From Annona cherimola (Eukaryota > Streptophyta > Magnoliopsida > Magnoliales > Annonaceae), in the NCBI GenBank assembly GCA_030490835.1, contig CM059977.1, positions 8,646,765 to 8,710,764 of the forward strand: a stretch of 64,000 bases of DNA, given 5' to 3'. The notes beneath the pieces are model-generated. The model ran no database searches. It saw nothing but the letters and a program-made list of their open reading frames with translations, and had not been told where the DNA came from. How positions within the stretch are numbered: position 1 is the stretch's first letter; each line of letters starts with the position of its first letter. Positions 23,251 to 34,476 of the stretch are shown in pieces. The position numbers were made by a program, and so were the translations under genes.

Positions 23251-26181
23251 TTATTAGTAATTAGAAAACGGAGGATTCTCGAATAGACTGGTCTGGCTGG
23301 TATTATGGCCATATGTGAAAGCTTTCTAGAGTTCGTCCTAGCATGACTGAAGCGAAAGGTTAAGTTGCTGTTGATAGTTTCGAGTTTTATCTGGTTGTTA
23401 GATGAACAAGCGAAATACTTCCTAATCGATATGGGTATGATACTGGGAATTTCACTTTTATTTTAACTTTCCTCCCCTTTTTTTTTTTTTTTTCCGCTTT
23501 TCATACCATTGTGCAAAAATATGGGTTCGAATCTGATTTTTGGGTGGGCTCTCAATTTTCGTTAAATGTCAATGAGGAAAGCTTCGATCAGTACCTCTTG
23601 AACATTATACGGAAATGCATTATTAAAAACTAGGCGGTTTCACCACCACAGCAAAGCCGGCTGTTCTTGATGATTGAGATTATCAGGCAAGCTTGGTAAG
23701 GATGTGGATGCTAAATGCTGTCACTGAACTGGACATGGCATGATGGTATTGAAGAGAGGCTTAAGCGCATTCGCCATACGCCATAAAGCCGCTAACTGCA
23801 TTTCTTGCCCGAAGATGAGATGCGTGCGGTCAGTCGATTACCTTCCTCACCAGACCCTCTTTCGTAGACGTTCTCTATGAAATGTGGAGCAGCGTGCAAT
23901 TGCGACCAATTGTTTCTAACGATCTCATCTACTTGCATATGCTCGTGGGCGCTGTTCCACCCACCGTTAGCGTCAACGACGCTAATTTTTATCTGCCAGC
24001 TGGACGGGGACGAGGATAACGTGGTCTTCTAATAGCGGGTTTCGCGTTTCGGCTTCCGTCTGAAAAATAATTTTTTGTAATCATGTTTTTTTCTATAATT
24101 GCATGTAACATTCGAGCTAAGCTGGTGTTGGACTATCATCTATGGTAGTTAATGAGAGATGATAAGAGCGTATGGCTGTCTATGCCATTTAGATCCACTT
24201 GTTTTATCCTTTTTTTCCTAACAGAAAATTCAAAGCCACTCGTATATCCATGTGCATGACGCGTAGAATCTCATGCACGTAACCGGTATTTGGGAGTTTC
24301 TATTACGTAGTTCTGGCATCATAACATATGTACTTGAATGTTATTAGGGTTTGGGGGTGCAATAAGAGTTCATGAAACTTGAGTTTGGTAAAGTTTGAAC
24401 TTCCTATTTGGAACATAAATTCTAACCCTATATACGTGAATTGGGTTTTATAAGAACATACGATAATAGTAGATCATGCACGAAAATGATATAGTTTTAA
24501 CGAGATAAAAATGCATTCAAACATAACTATGCGTAATAAAATATATTAATATAAATAAGAATGCATTCAAACATAACTATGCGTAATATAAAATATATTA
24601 ATATAAATAACTATGCATAATATAAAATATGTTAACATAAATAAACAGCTAAAAAGTGCTGTAGTTTTTAGTGTAAAAATTTTCAAAATAGGAGAATGAT
24701 TTGACATGATAGGGTAATGATTGAAAAATAAGATAGTTGTACAAAAAATTGCGAAGAAATGATTAAAAAGTAAAATAATAGTGTAAAAAATGTACTTAAA
24801 TGATTAAGAAGTAGGATAGTTGTGACGAGAGGAAAAAACTCTAGGGAAATATTTGTTTTTCTCAATATATAAATTTTTTTATTTTTTAATTATCTTATTT
24901 CTTATAATCCTTTTGTATATCTTTCTATATAACTATTCTACTTTTTAATTATTTTTACATGACTGCCCATATGATGAATATATTTATTTTAATTTTGTTA
25001 TCTTTATTCTTTGTTATTACTCTTATTATATTATATTATTTTTTTTCAGTTTAAAAACTTTTACACCGTTGAGTATTTTGAAGTAGTGTGTAGCATGACT
25101 ATGAGTATATGGTGGTGGCTTTAGTTTCCTCAATTTTGGTGGGAACGTGCATTTGTTGGAGTAGGTTGGAAATATTGCTAGGAAAAATAAGAATATTGGT
25201 GAAATATTTGTAAGATTGTCTTAGGACTTAAATGCAATATCAGTTGAGATGATGTAATATATGAATAAAAAGAAGTTTTATGGCATACTAAATGTGCTGG
25301 AGATTGAAAGATTTTAGTTTGAAAAGTTTTTTAACTTGCTCAGGTGGCATTTAGGCCGAGTTAGAAATTCTTTTTTCTTAAATGTAGATGGACCACCTCT
25401 ATGGTGGGCGGAATCTGCAGCATGAAACCATGAAAATTACCAAAGTACCCCAAGAAATATGTTTTTACTCGTTTGCTTCTTTCCCTTAGTCCTGCACTTT
25501 CTTCTTGAACTTGCCTTCGCTCCGGTAATGTTCAGAATGAGCAAATTTTTTTTTTTTTTTAAATTATATTGGGGCCTCCACGCGGCCAAATTAATCTTCA
25601 GATCTATCATAAAAGGGCAGGCTGGAATTTTTTTAAAATAAGGTTGGTTATGGTACTGAACATGTGTCGCTAACTTGGACGACCATTGATTTTATGAACT
25701 CTGGATCCAACCCACTTGGGATTTTTAACCCATCTTTTCCTTCCAATCAGGCAAGAACCTGAGAAAGATATCCTCCAATCAGGCGTAACCCTAAGAAACA
25801 AAAATTGAGAATCCTATTCCTGTTAGTTTCTCCATGTGATGCCAACTCGTATTAAAGCTACTAAGAGCGTAAGTAGGAAGTAATTGTTCATATTGAAGGC
25901 ATCCCATGTCCCCTACAATGGTAACTAGGCAGTAACCATTTCTTAGTGAGAAATCATCTAAAAGGGAGTGGCTTAAAAAGCACAGTTGCGTTCCCGATTA
26001 TCTATATTTACGTCATGAATCTGGACCATTCATCTGGCTCCAAACTTACGGCAAGAAAGGAAGGCCAGAAATTTAGAATCGTTTTTTCCTAAAATGTGGC
26101 TCACGTAGCAAGGCAATTTGGATGTGATTCGTGTTGATCCACATGACGGCAAACAGGTCTGACAGATGTTTGGCATTAGCA
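23251..26181. other. Intergenic DNA between TAF15b and the MULE-type MITEs
   Basis: No supported gene. 23470-23620 has a poly-T followed by a GGTTCGAATC box, weakly SINE-like. 24500-24610 has a short AT-rich tandem repeat (GCGTAATA-AAATATATTAATATAAATA). 24640-25080 has two Tourist-like MITE copies facing each other. The rest holds nothing recognisable. Confidence 0.4.
24640..25080. repeat. Inverted pair of Tourist-like MITE copies
   Basis: The first copy (about 24640-24845) is in plus orientation (GTGTAAAAATTTTCAAAATA, AATGATTAAGAAGTAGGATAG); the second (about 24850-25075) is in minus orientation (AATTATCTTATTTCTTATAA, TTTAAAAACTTTTACACC). The two arms are inverted complements over about 200 bp and could form a hairpin. 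Confidence 0.55.
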
Positions 26182-26190
26182 TTTTTAGAC

Positions 26191-26988
26191 GAGGATTGAT
26201 TATGTTAGCCCGGGCTAAGTAAATGTCCCACTTAACCTACCTAAAAAATTCTATTTAAAACATTTTTTTCTTCATACACTTGTTTATTTAAGTGTATTTA
26301 ATATATAAAACAAGTTTTATCATTTTTGAATGTGTATATATATTTTTTAGATTTTTAAAAATAAGAGTATTTTAAGTACATATATACACATAGATGTTTA
26401 AAAATTTCAAAAAAATAGATAAATATATTCAAAAATGGTGAAACTTGGTCCATATGTTAAATACACTTAGATAAACAAGTGAACGGAGAAAAAAGTAAAT
26501 TTTTTTTTTATTGTAAATAGGTTTTTTTAAAGGAGGAGTGATCCTGTTAGCCCGAGCTAAGTAAATGTCTCACTTAGCCCATCTCAAAAATTCTATTTAA
26601 ACAACTTTTTTTTTGTTTTGTTTCATACACTTGTTTATCTAAATGTATTTAATATATAAATCAAGTTTTACTATTTTTGGATATGTGTATATATTTTTTT
26701 AGATTTTTAAAAATAAGGGTATTTTAAATACATATATACACATTCATATTTAAAAATCTAAAAAAAATAGATAAACATATTCAAAAATGGTAAAATTTGG
26801 TCTGTATGTTAAATACACTTAGATAAACAAGTGCATCAAGAAAAAAGTAAGAAAAAATTATTGTAAATAGGTTTTTTAAGGTGGGCTAAGTGGAGCATTT
26901 ATTTAGCCCGAGCTAACAAGATCATTCCTCTTTTTAAAGTGGGCTAAGTGGGGCATTTACTTAGCCCGGGCTAACAGGATCACTTATC
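26191..26988. mobile_element. Mutator-like fold-back MITE (outer of a nested pair)
   Basis: The left end GAGGATTGATTATGTTAGCC pairs with the right end GGCTAACAGGATCACTTATC. It is flanked by a perfect 9-bp target duplication TTTTTAGAC (26182-26190 and 26989-26997), the length typical of Mutator-like transposases. The arms extend inward with GGGCTAAGTAAATGTCCCAC. A second element of the same family sits inside it. No coding capacity. Confidence 0.85.
26533..26930. mobile_element. Mutator-like fold-back MITE (inner, inserted in its own relative)
   Basis: The 398-bp element begins GAGGAGTGATCCTGTTAGCC and ends GGCTAACAAGATCATTCCTC. It is flanked by a perfect 9-bp duplication TTTTTAAAG (26524-26532 and 26931-26939). 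It lies within the right arm of the outer element. Interior words such as AAGTGTATTTAATATATAA occur in both elements. Confidence 0.87.
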
Positions 26989-26997
26989 TTTTTAGAC

Positions 26998-27620
26998 ACT
27001 ATAAGGGCAGGTCATCAGCCTCTGTTTCTCTCTGTGGCAGGGACTCGTAGCATAACGTGACAATCTTCCCTTGCAGCATTGACCGATAAGACAAAACAAT
27101 CGGAAAAACATCCAAAATCACGGTCGGCTACAAGAATGACGTGTTAATTTATGGAGAAAAAGCAGCAACGATAGAAAACTGAAATTCAAGGCTATTCTTT
27201 AACACTTTTGCAATATCCCGGATACTGGGTTTTTTTTTTGTTTTTTGTTTTTGACACAAGAGAATCAATATGCATCATCTGTAACGCAGCATAATTTACT
27301 TGTACAAGCTCAATAAATGGAAGCAGGCGAAAATAGTAAATAATAATATACTTTTGCTGTATCATATGGTTGCAAATTGCTTTTTATGTCATTTACCAAA
27401 AACAAAAGGAAAGTCAATAATCCCATGCTAAAGGGTGCAAATATAAACAACTACAGTTGAAAATTGGGAAACTAGACTTCAGTGTATCAAAATACCCAGT
27501 ATTCTCTACCTAATAACCACTAATTGGGCAGAGGTGCAGTTTGGAGACGGGAAGAACTTCACATTGAGAAACCAAACCTGAAATCTCGAAGAACGAATCT
27601 CAGGAAATCCAAATGGACGT
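26998..27620. other. 3' flank of the FLX-like gene
   Basis: Contains the presumed 3' UTR of the minus-strand FLX-like gene. No other gene was seen. Confidence 0.4.
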
Positions 27621-30600
27621 TTACCTATGTACATCCTGTTGCATGTCGTAACCACCATGTGTATCAGCCCCAGCTCCATATTGGGAACCACCATCAGCTA
27701 CAGCGTGAACCTGAGAACTCACATCATGTAATATTCGGTCACTTCCAATGTTGTTCTTCGGCACATCTAGAACTAAATCTCAATGTCTTTTCACGTGGCA
27801 TGGCATGCAGTATCTGTCATAACTTAGTGTACGGAATCTCTTCGCCAATCAAAAGGCTGGACAAAGATGGCCTGAGTTATTTGCGCAAGTGAAAATGCAA
27901 ATGCCGCGAAACTTCACACCCATCTTACTGATAAATCTAGCCCAAATTTCCAGTGATGACATGCAAGATGCAACACTGACTAAAGAGTGCAGCTTGGACT
28001 ACAAAATGGGTTGCACAAGGAGTCACTCAGAACTCACTTCTATGACACCTTACTTTGATGAGAAAGCAAAGTTCTTTTGTCATTTTTATAGTTGCTAGTA
28101 TGAAGATATTCCGGAAGAAGTTGATTTTCATCACATGATATCTAAGAAAATCAATCAAGAAGACTATGCAAATTAACAAATACCAGTATTAGCAGCACAA
28201 GCAACACATGGAAATAGGGAGTTTTCTTACTAAAATCCATTCATTGATACTCATATTCTACTCCAGCTATCGATTTAGTCAATTCACATGGATGAATGTG
28301 ATATACAAAAGATTATCAAAAGTGAATTTAGTCAATTTTTTTGGTTGGTGAGAATTTAATCGATTTTACTTGTGCAATAAGACAACTTTCATAATTCATT
28401 TACATGCCTCTTTGGTTCCAAAGAATCTTTACGGTAAAAATGCACTTGAGGACGAACTAACACATGGATGCCCTCTCATCTTAACTATCTCTGAAAATTT
28501 TGTTAGTTGTGCTACATTTGTGTCCAAAAGTTTTATTAATTTTGGTAAGAGAGAGCATTCAAATGAATAACATTTTGAGGAAATAGAAACCATAATGAAA
28601 AACCAATTTAAGGGAGACTCACCTGATACAGACCATAAGTATCAGTGTATGAACTACCTCCATATCCCATGTCATGGTTTCCATAATTTCCGGAATAACC
28701 AGGACCTGAAAATCAATAGCTCAGGCAATGAATACACTCGGCAGCCACTGTGGTCTATGATCTGCGAAGGAGAACAATGCCCAGAAGAACCATCTTCGGC
28801 AGATAGAGATGGTTACATATAAGGAGCCCACTATGCTTTATGATCCACATAGGAGCACAAATGCACAGAAGAACATCTTCCACAGATAGTAAGGATCACA
28901 AGTAAGAAAGAGGGTAATATTGCTGATAGCCAGGAACTTATGAGAGAAAACCATACTCAGGCAACTATCAACGTGTTTTGTGAAAGATATAGATACCTGG
29001 GTTGGCTGCTGCCACTCCTGCCGCCGCTGCTGCTCGCACTCGCTTTTCGGCATTGGCAAGTTCAGCACGTAGTTTCTCAACCTCACGGGCCATGGAAATC
29101 ATATTCTTCTCCATGGCTTGACTCTGCTGAAGGTTGTCTACATGTGCTTTTTTCTCATAATCAATGGCAGCCCTGTTCGTATAATCATAAAGACATTAGT
29201 TGGTTGCATGGAACCATGGAAGTACTTTGAAAGAATACAATCAGGTGAATATTTATAACTGTAAACCATTTTAGTGTCATAATCTGGACACAGAACGACA
29301 GAATCCAAATTTCTCACCATATGGCTACATGCAAAACCTTCACATGTCAGCAGTTTTTGTTCGTGAATTACATTTTTTTAAGAGTTACAAGCTGATAAGT
29401 TGTAACGCCCCAGACCTAACAGTAAGGTATTGTCCGCTTTGGGCCTTGGCCCGCACGGTTTTTCCCCTCTGGGTTCACGCGCATCCCGTCCTTCCCCAAA
29501 AGGCGTCTCACTGAGGTACCTGACAGCCTCCACTTATAGCCCAGGTTCTCCCCCTCATCCTAACCGATGTGGGATTCCACATCTACCCCCCCTTGGGGCT
29601 CCAGCGTCCCCGCTGGACACTACCGGCCGGAGGTCGGGAGTCGGCTCTGATACCATTTGTAATGCCCCAGGCCTAACAGTAAGGTATTGTCCGCTTTGGG
29701 GCTTGACCCGCACGGTTTTGCCCCTCTGGGTTCACGCGCATCCCGTCCTTCTCCAAAAGGCGCTTCACTGAGGTACCTGGCGGCCTCCACTTATAGCCCA
29801 GGCTCTCCCCCTCATCCTAACCGATGTGGGATTCCACATCTCATTTGTAACGCCCCAGGTCTAACAGTAAGGTATTGTCCGCTTTGGGCCTTGGCCCGCA
29901 CGGTTTTGCCCCTCTGGGTTCACGCGCATCCCGTCCTTCCCTAAAAGGCGCCTCACTGAGGTACCTAGCGGCTTCTACTTATAACCCAAGCTCCTCCCCT
30001 CATCCTAACCAATGTGGGATATCACATTCACCCCCCCTTGGGGTTCTAGCGTTCCCGCTGGACACCATCGGCCGGAGGTCGGGAGTCGGCTCTGATACAT
30101 TTGTAACGCCCCAGGCCTAACAGTAAGGTATTGTCCCCTTTGGGCCTCGGCCCGCACGGTTTTGCCCCTTTGAGTTCACGCGTATCCCGTCCTTCCCCAA
30201 AAGACGCCTCACTGAGGTACCTGGCGGCTTCTACTTATAACCCAGGCTCTCCCCTCATCCTAACCAATGTGGGATATCACATAAGTAAACAAGTATGTGA
30301 GGTCTCCTCTTAATGCAATGAAAAATAAAGGAGCATTGACCATCACCCTGCAGTCTTGCCCTTGCAGCTAGGGAAACACTTTCATGAACAAAGAACCCTA
30401 ACTCCCTCTAGCCACCCAACTCAGCTCTCAGCCTTGCTGCTTGAAGGATTTCCTTTCTAGTGGGTGATCAATTATTAAAAATTTTACAAACTATTGATCA
30501 CATAATGATGCTATTTTGATTTGTGCATTGCTAATACAAACATCACATATTCATCATCCAATCCTGGTGCCAAGTCTATCATGCATCATTTCTCCAACAA

Positions 30601-31507
30601 AATCATAGATCCAAGCATTTACTAACTAAGTTTTGCAATGTCTTCCTGCTTCTTTTCCCCTTCCACAGTGATTTTAATCTGAACCAGCTCTCTCCAAATT
30701 CAAGAGTTACAGAATAATTAAAAACCTATCGTCTAGCCATCTAAGGTTATTTTCCATAATATCATTCCTGCGAAACTCCCTTGGATGCATTCATTTTTAG
30801 TTATATTTTTCATCATAGATTACCATGGGACACCTCAACATGATTAAAAAGGAAGAATTTACAATTGCAATTGCAATTGAACATTGATCACATGAACCAT
30901 AAGCTCACTGATCCAAGCACCATCTATTGATACCAAAAAACGAAAATACCAACCTGCCCCTCTTAAGCTCCTTCTGCATGCCCTCTATCTCTGCCTTCAC
31001 TACCGGCACCTGCTGCAACTCCGCCCGAGCCCGCGCGAGCTCCCCATTCAGATTCTGCAGCTGCGCTGCATGCTGTTTGTTGGAGGCGCCCAGCTTCTGG
31101 ACGTCCGCACGCACCTGCGCGAGCTCGCTGGCCATGACGTCTCTTGCGTGGAGCTCATCCTCGAGCTTCAGCGATCGCTGGTAAACCTCCCGACCCTGGG
31201 CGTCGCGGTCCGCCTTGATATCGGCGGCGGCGGCCGAGAGGCGCCGGAGCTCGCGCTGCGAGGCGGCAAGCTCCTGCTTGAGAGCGACGTGAGTGGCGGC
31301 GAGGCGCTGGTTGTCGACGAGGAGGGTTTGGATGTCGTGGTGGGGAGGGTGGCGGGGCGGCTCGAGGAGAGAAGATGGGTGAGGCCGGGCAGGGGGGTGG
31401 TGGAGCCGGGGATCTTCGTGTAGGCGAGGGTGGTGCGAAGCTCTGCCGTAGGGTAGATCAGGGGCGGCGAGCGACTGATAGGAGGGAAGGGGTTTTCTTC
31501 CGGCCAT
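27621..31507 (-). CDS. FLX-like coiled-coil protein (FLOWERING LOCUS C EXPRESSOR-LIKE family)
   Basis: Arabidopsis FLX works with FRIGIDA as a scaffold-type coactivator of FLC; FLX-like (FLL) members are less well defined. Four exons on the minus strand: 31507-30954, 29172-28997, 28705-28623 and 27710-27621; 300 residues, phases consistent. The start [11 protein letters not shown] is followed by a Pro/His-rich stretch, then the family coiled coil from about residue 60 ([20 protein letters not shown]) through about 245, including [20 protein letters not shown] across the first junction and [20 protein letters not shown]. The C-terminal tail is Gly/Tyr/Asn-rich. Intron 1 (1.8 kb) holds a tandem miniature LTR element in the same orientation as the gene. 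It is divergent from the DFO-like gene. Which FLL paralogue this is cannot be decided from the sequence alone. Confidence 0.9.
29401..30281 (-). mobile_element. Tandem TRIM/SMART-type miniature LTR retrotransposon in FLX-like intron 1
   Basis: Four LTRs occur at 29401-29581, 29658-29838, 29846-30026 and 30102-30281 (181, 181, 181 and 180 bp), each TG...CA. Between LTR 1 and 2 (29582-29657) and LTR 3 and 4 (30027-30101) are internal domains of only 76 and 75 bp. On the minus strand each internal domain starts two bases after an LTR with TGGTATCAGAGCC, the initiator-Met tRNA primer site, and ends in AAGGGGGGGT, a polypurine tract, before the next LTR. Between LTR 2 and 3 only TCTCATT remains. 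The whole array is flanked by TAAGT (29396-29400 and 30282-30286), a 5-bp target duplication. There are no coding sequences, so movement depended on another element. Confidence 0.9.
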
Positions 31508-32186
31508 TGCCAGGGAAGAGGCAGCGGAAGAAGAGCGGAGGAGAAAAGAGCATTTTTATCGGGAGTTGTTCGTAATTTTTGTTGGGGAATTTTTGAAACG
31601 GGCACCATTTGCTTCATTCTTTTTGCAAAACGGTGGCTCCATTGAGTTGTTTGTTAATTGCAAAACGATGATGAAAAATAAGCCTCTTTTGAAAAGAAAT
31701 TAGGTAATGTTAAATTAAGAGTCCGTTAAAATTTCAATTAATAAAATGGATGAATTTGAAGTTTTGAACTCTCGCCTAATAATATTTCATCCAATTATTT
31801 GTAACTACTTCTTAAAAGGTAATGCTCTATTTTTAAAGATAATAAATGAAAATATAAATAATAATAAATCTTAAATCAATCCGTGGAAAAAAAAAATTTC
31901 AAAGAAAATCCTAGCAATTCCAATTTCCTATTATACTTTATAAAAAAACAATATATCCTATGATACAATTGGCGTATCATGGAGGCACGTGAGAATTTTT
32001 TCCAAAATTAGAGCAGGATGGTAACAAGCGGACGAAAGGAGGGAAATTCCAGAGGGTTGCAATGGCACAGTTGTAAATCTTACGGAAATCTTGGTCATTT
32101 CGGAGGCTGTAGCTGACGGACGCCCCTATAAAAGGCCTGGTGTTTCAAATCCAAACCCCGCCAAATCTTCTTCGAGGGTATTTCAC
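31508..32186. promoter_or_regulatory. Shared divergent promoter of FLX-like and DFO-like
   Basis: Only 679 bp separate the two divergent start codons. A G-box core CACGTG lies at 31986-31991. A TATA box serving the plus-strand gene is at 32127. No clear TATA box was found for the minus-strand gene. The centre is AT-rich without a recognised element. Confidence 0.5.
32127..32133 (+). promoter_or_regulatory. TATA box of the DFO-like gene
   Basis: TATAAAA within CCCCTATAAAAGGCC lies 60 bp before the ATG at 32187, giving a leader of about 30 bases. Confidence 0.6.
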
Positions 32187-34476
32187 ATGCCGGCAGAAAT
32201 CTCGGAGCGAATTTCCCTCTTCCGCTCCCACCTCAAAAGTAGAAGGTTTCTCAAACCTTAATTTCTAATATTTTCGATTTTCCATTATTCCTAGTTCTTC
32301 GATTTCAGTCATGATCTTTCTGTTTCCCCCCTCTTTTTCATCGTTTGTGCAGATTGGATGAAGGAACTCTTCGCATCCTGGAATCCGTTGTGGCCTCGAA
32401 GGATGTGAAATCTCTTATTGAGGTGCGTGCCGTGCTAAGGGATCTGTTGAGGGCAGAATCCATCTCTATTCTGAGAGAAACTAGGGCGAGGTCTCCTGGT
32501 CAGAAGCTTTCCGTGGTCGAATTCCTTGTCAATGCTTTTGCAATTGTTGCAGATGTCGAGGTTTTTCCCCTGTTTACAGATTCGATTTCAAGTTAGTTTT
32601 GGAAATTGAACTTCGTTCATTTCTGTTTTGGTTATAACGTATCAGTATTAACGTATCAGTATTCATCGAGGACCATCACATTTCATTCTAGTTTGTTGCC
32701 ATTTTCCAGAGCTGCTTGGCATTGAGATATGAGGCCCTGCTTCTACGGGAGGCTGTATATGTAAATCATCAATGGCTGTGGGTGTCGCACAAGGAGTGGC
32801 TAACTTTTGCTGATGATTCATTTGATAATGGTTTTTACTCCATTGCAGTAAAGGTAAATGTCATTAGTTTTTCTATGTCAGCTGATTGAGACTGCTTTTT
32901 ACGTTTATGCATTTTGACAGAATGATTGTTTCCTTTCCCTGTATGACTGTCGCCAACATTTACTTTTTTTTTATTTTCACAACTATGAGTTACCTTCTAA
33001 TTTTTCATTATGAAGTTCCAATTGAAGATAATTGTTTTTAAGAATGTTGCTTCGTTCCATGAAACAACACTGCTTGATTATCTTGCATCTGTCCTTCAGT
33101 TCCTGTTACATCAGCGACGACCTCATCTATGTTGGCAATTGGAAAATTGTGTTTGATGCATGGCTTCTTATGGAATATCATTTTGCATTTTACCTATTGT
33201 ATACGTCGGTGCCAAGTCTGAGCAAGCACTCTAGGCTTTTGTTGTCAATTTTGATGGGCCGGCTAACATGAATCATGTAGAACCAAGCTACAACAATAGT
33301 TATTTCAATTTGCTTTCTGTTGTGGATTCCATGACAATACATGATGCTGATCCAATTAGTTGGTATAAGTCTCAGACAATGGTTTTGATACCATGATGCA
33401 GTTTGATCTCCACTCCTTTTTGCTGACTGCCTAACAGTGCCATTTAGGCTGCATTTGGCCAAGCTGTTGGCTAGATGTTGGGTGGTGAAGGAGCGTGAAG
33501 CAGGATTTAAAAGCTTTCTTGTACAGAAGCTTTTAGTTTAAAAATGGAGTATAATCTCTACTTCCGACCAAACACTAATTTGTCCTAAAGAAATGTTATA
33601 GGAAGAAGCTGTTTGCCTTCCACAACCATGTGGCTAAATGAAGCTTTAGTTGGGCCTGGCATAAGTTTTATTGGTGATGATATCATGTTCACACTTATCC
33701 TGCAGGGCTATGAACACGCTCTTCAATGCATGCAATCCATGAGGATTGAAGATCCAAAACCCAGTAACTTCTCGCCGTTGATGGAAGTGGTAGAAAGAAT
33801 TAACAAACAAAGAGACAAAGCCAGGATATTGGTTGCTTCAGATTCTGGTAAAGCTTCCTTTTAGGATAAGTCTTCATCGTTTGGAACACTCTAACAAACA
33901 ATAATCCGAGATCGTTTATGATTTTTTTTTGTAAGTGCTCAAATTCTGGTATTGCTGTGTTAGGTCTCTCTGAATTATATGCATGGAATCACTAAATTCG
34001 GTTGTTGTGCCAAGTAAAGTTTTGGACATACTGACATGAATGCAAAATAAGGCTTGTGTACTAGTAAATGGTCAGCAGCATTCGTTATAAAGACCAATTG
34101 TTTCTGGAACTGAAATTCTTTCCTTCTAAAATTCATGAAACTAATAATCCTGGCTAAACTCCGAGCAAACTTCCGTATTTCTGGGCAAAATTAGTCAAGT
34201 CATATGCTGCATAATCTCACAGGGAAAGACCCCTGGTGTTTTTTTTTTTTTTTTTTTGCCCCCTATTTCTCACTGCAATTGGTGTCTTTTACAGTTCAGG
34301 CGCAGGCAGCTGAATATTGGAACAGAAAAGCTCATCAAAAAAATTTTGGGTTTTATGCATGTGCATCAGTTTCATCACATCCTGCGAGTTCAGTGTTCAG
34401 AAGAGGAATTAAGAAACGAAATATGCAATTGCTGCATAGAAGCAGGAGCTTGCTAGAGGATGTCAACCGTTCATAG
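32187..34476 (+). CDS. DFO: DFO-like protein (meiotic double-strand break formation)
   Basis: DFO is a plant-specific protein needed for programmed meiotic double-strand breaks. Five exons: 32187-32245, 32353-32560, 32710-32853, 33706-33847 and 34295-34476; 244 residues, with every junction GT-AG and in phase. The small exon 1 encodes MPAEISERISLFRSHLKS. The conserved middle reads LRILESVVASKDVKSLIEVR, then KLSVVEFLVNAFAIVADVE, then SCLALRYEALLLRE and WLWVSHKEWLTFA. The C-terminal exon starts VQAQAAEYWNRKAH and ends in a basic RRGIKKRNMQLLH. There is no catalytic motif, in line with a structural or adaptor role. Intron 4 has an 18-T run shortly before its acceptor. The name is from remembered family motifs; the gene structure itself is secure. 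Confidence 0.78.

Noticed and set aside
23470..23620. SINE candidate with GGTTCGAATC box
   Set aside because: A B-box is present but no convincing A-box, tail or duplication was found.
29401..30281. Identification as a Cassandra element
   Set aside because: Cassandra LTRs carry a 5S rRNA-like Pol III promoter. No 5S-like A-box/C-box sequence was seen in these LTRs.
29430..30313. Series of similar proteins (starting [10 protein letters not shown] or [10 protein letters not shown]) on the plus strand
   Set aside because: They are antisense translations of the repeated LTRs, repeated only because the LTRs repeat.
31070..31617. Open frames on both strands overlapping FLX-like exon 1
   Set aside because: High GC of this exon opens several frames; only the 31507-30954 minus-strand frame gives the family coiled coil and splices in phase.
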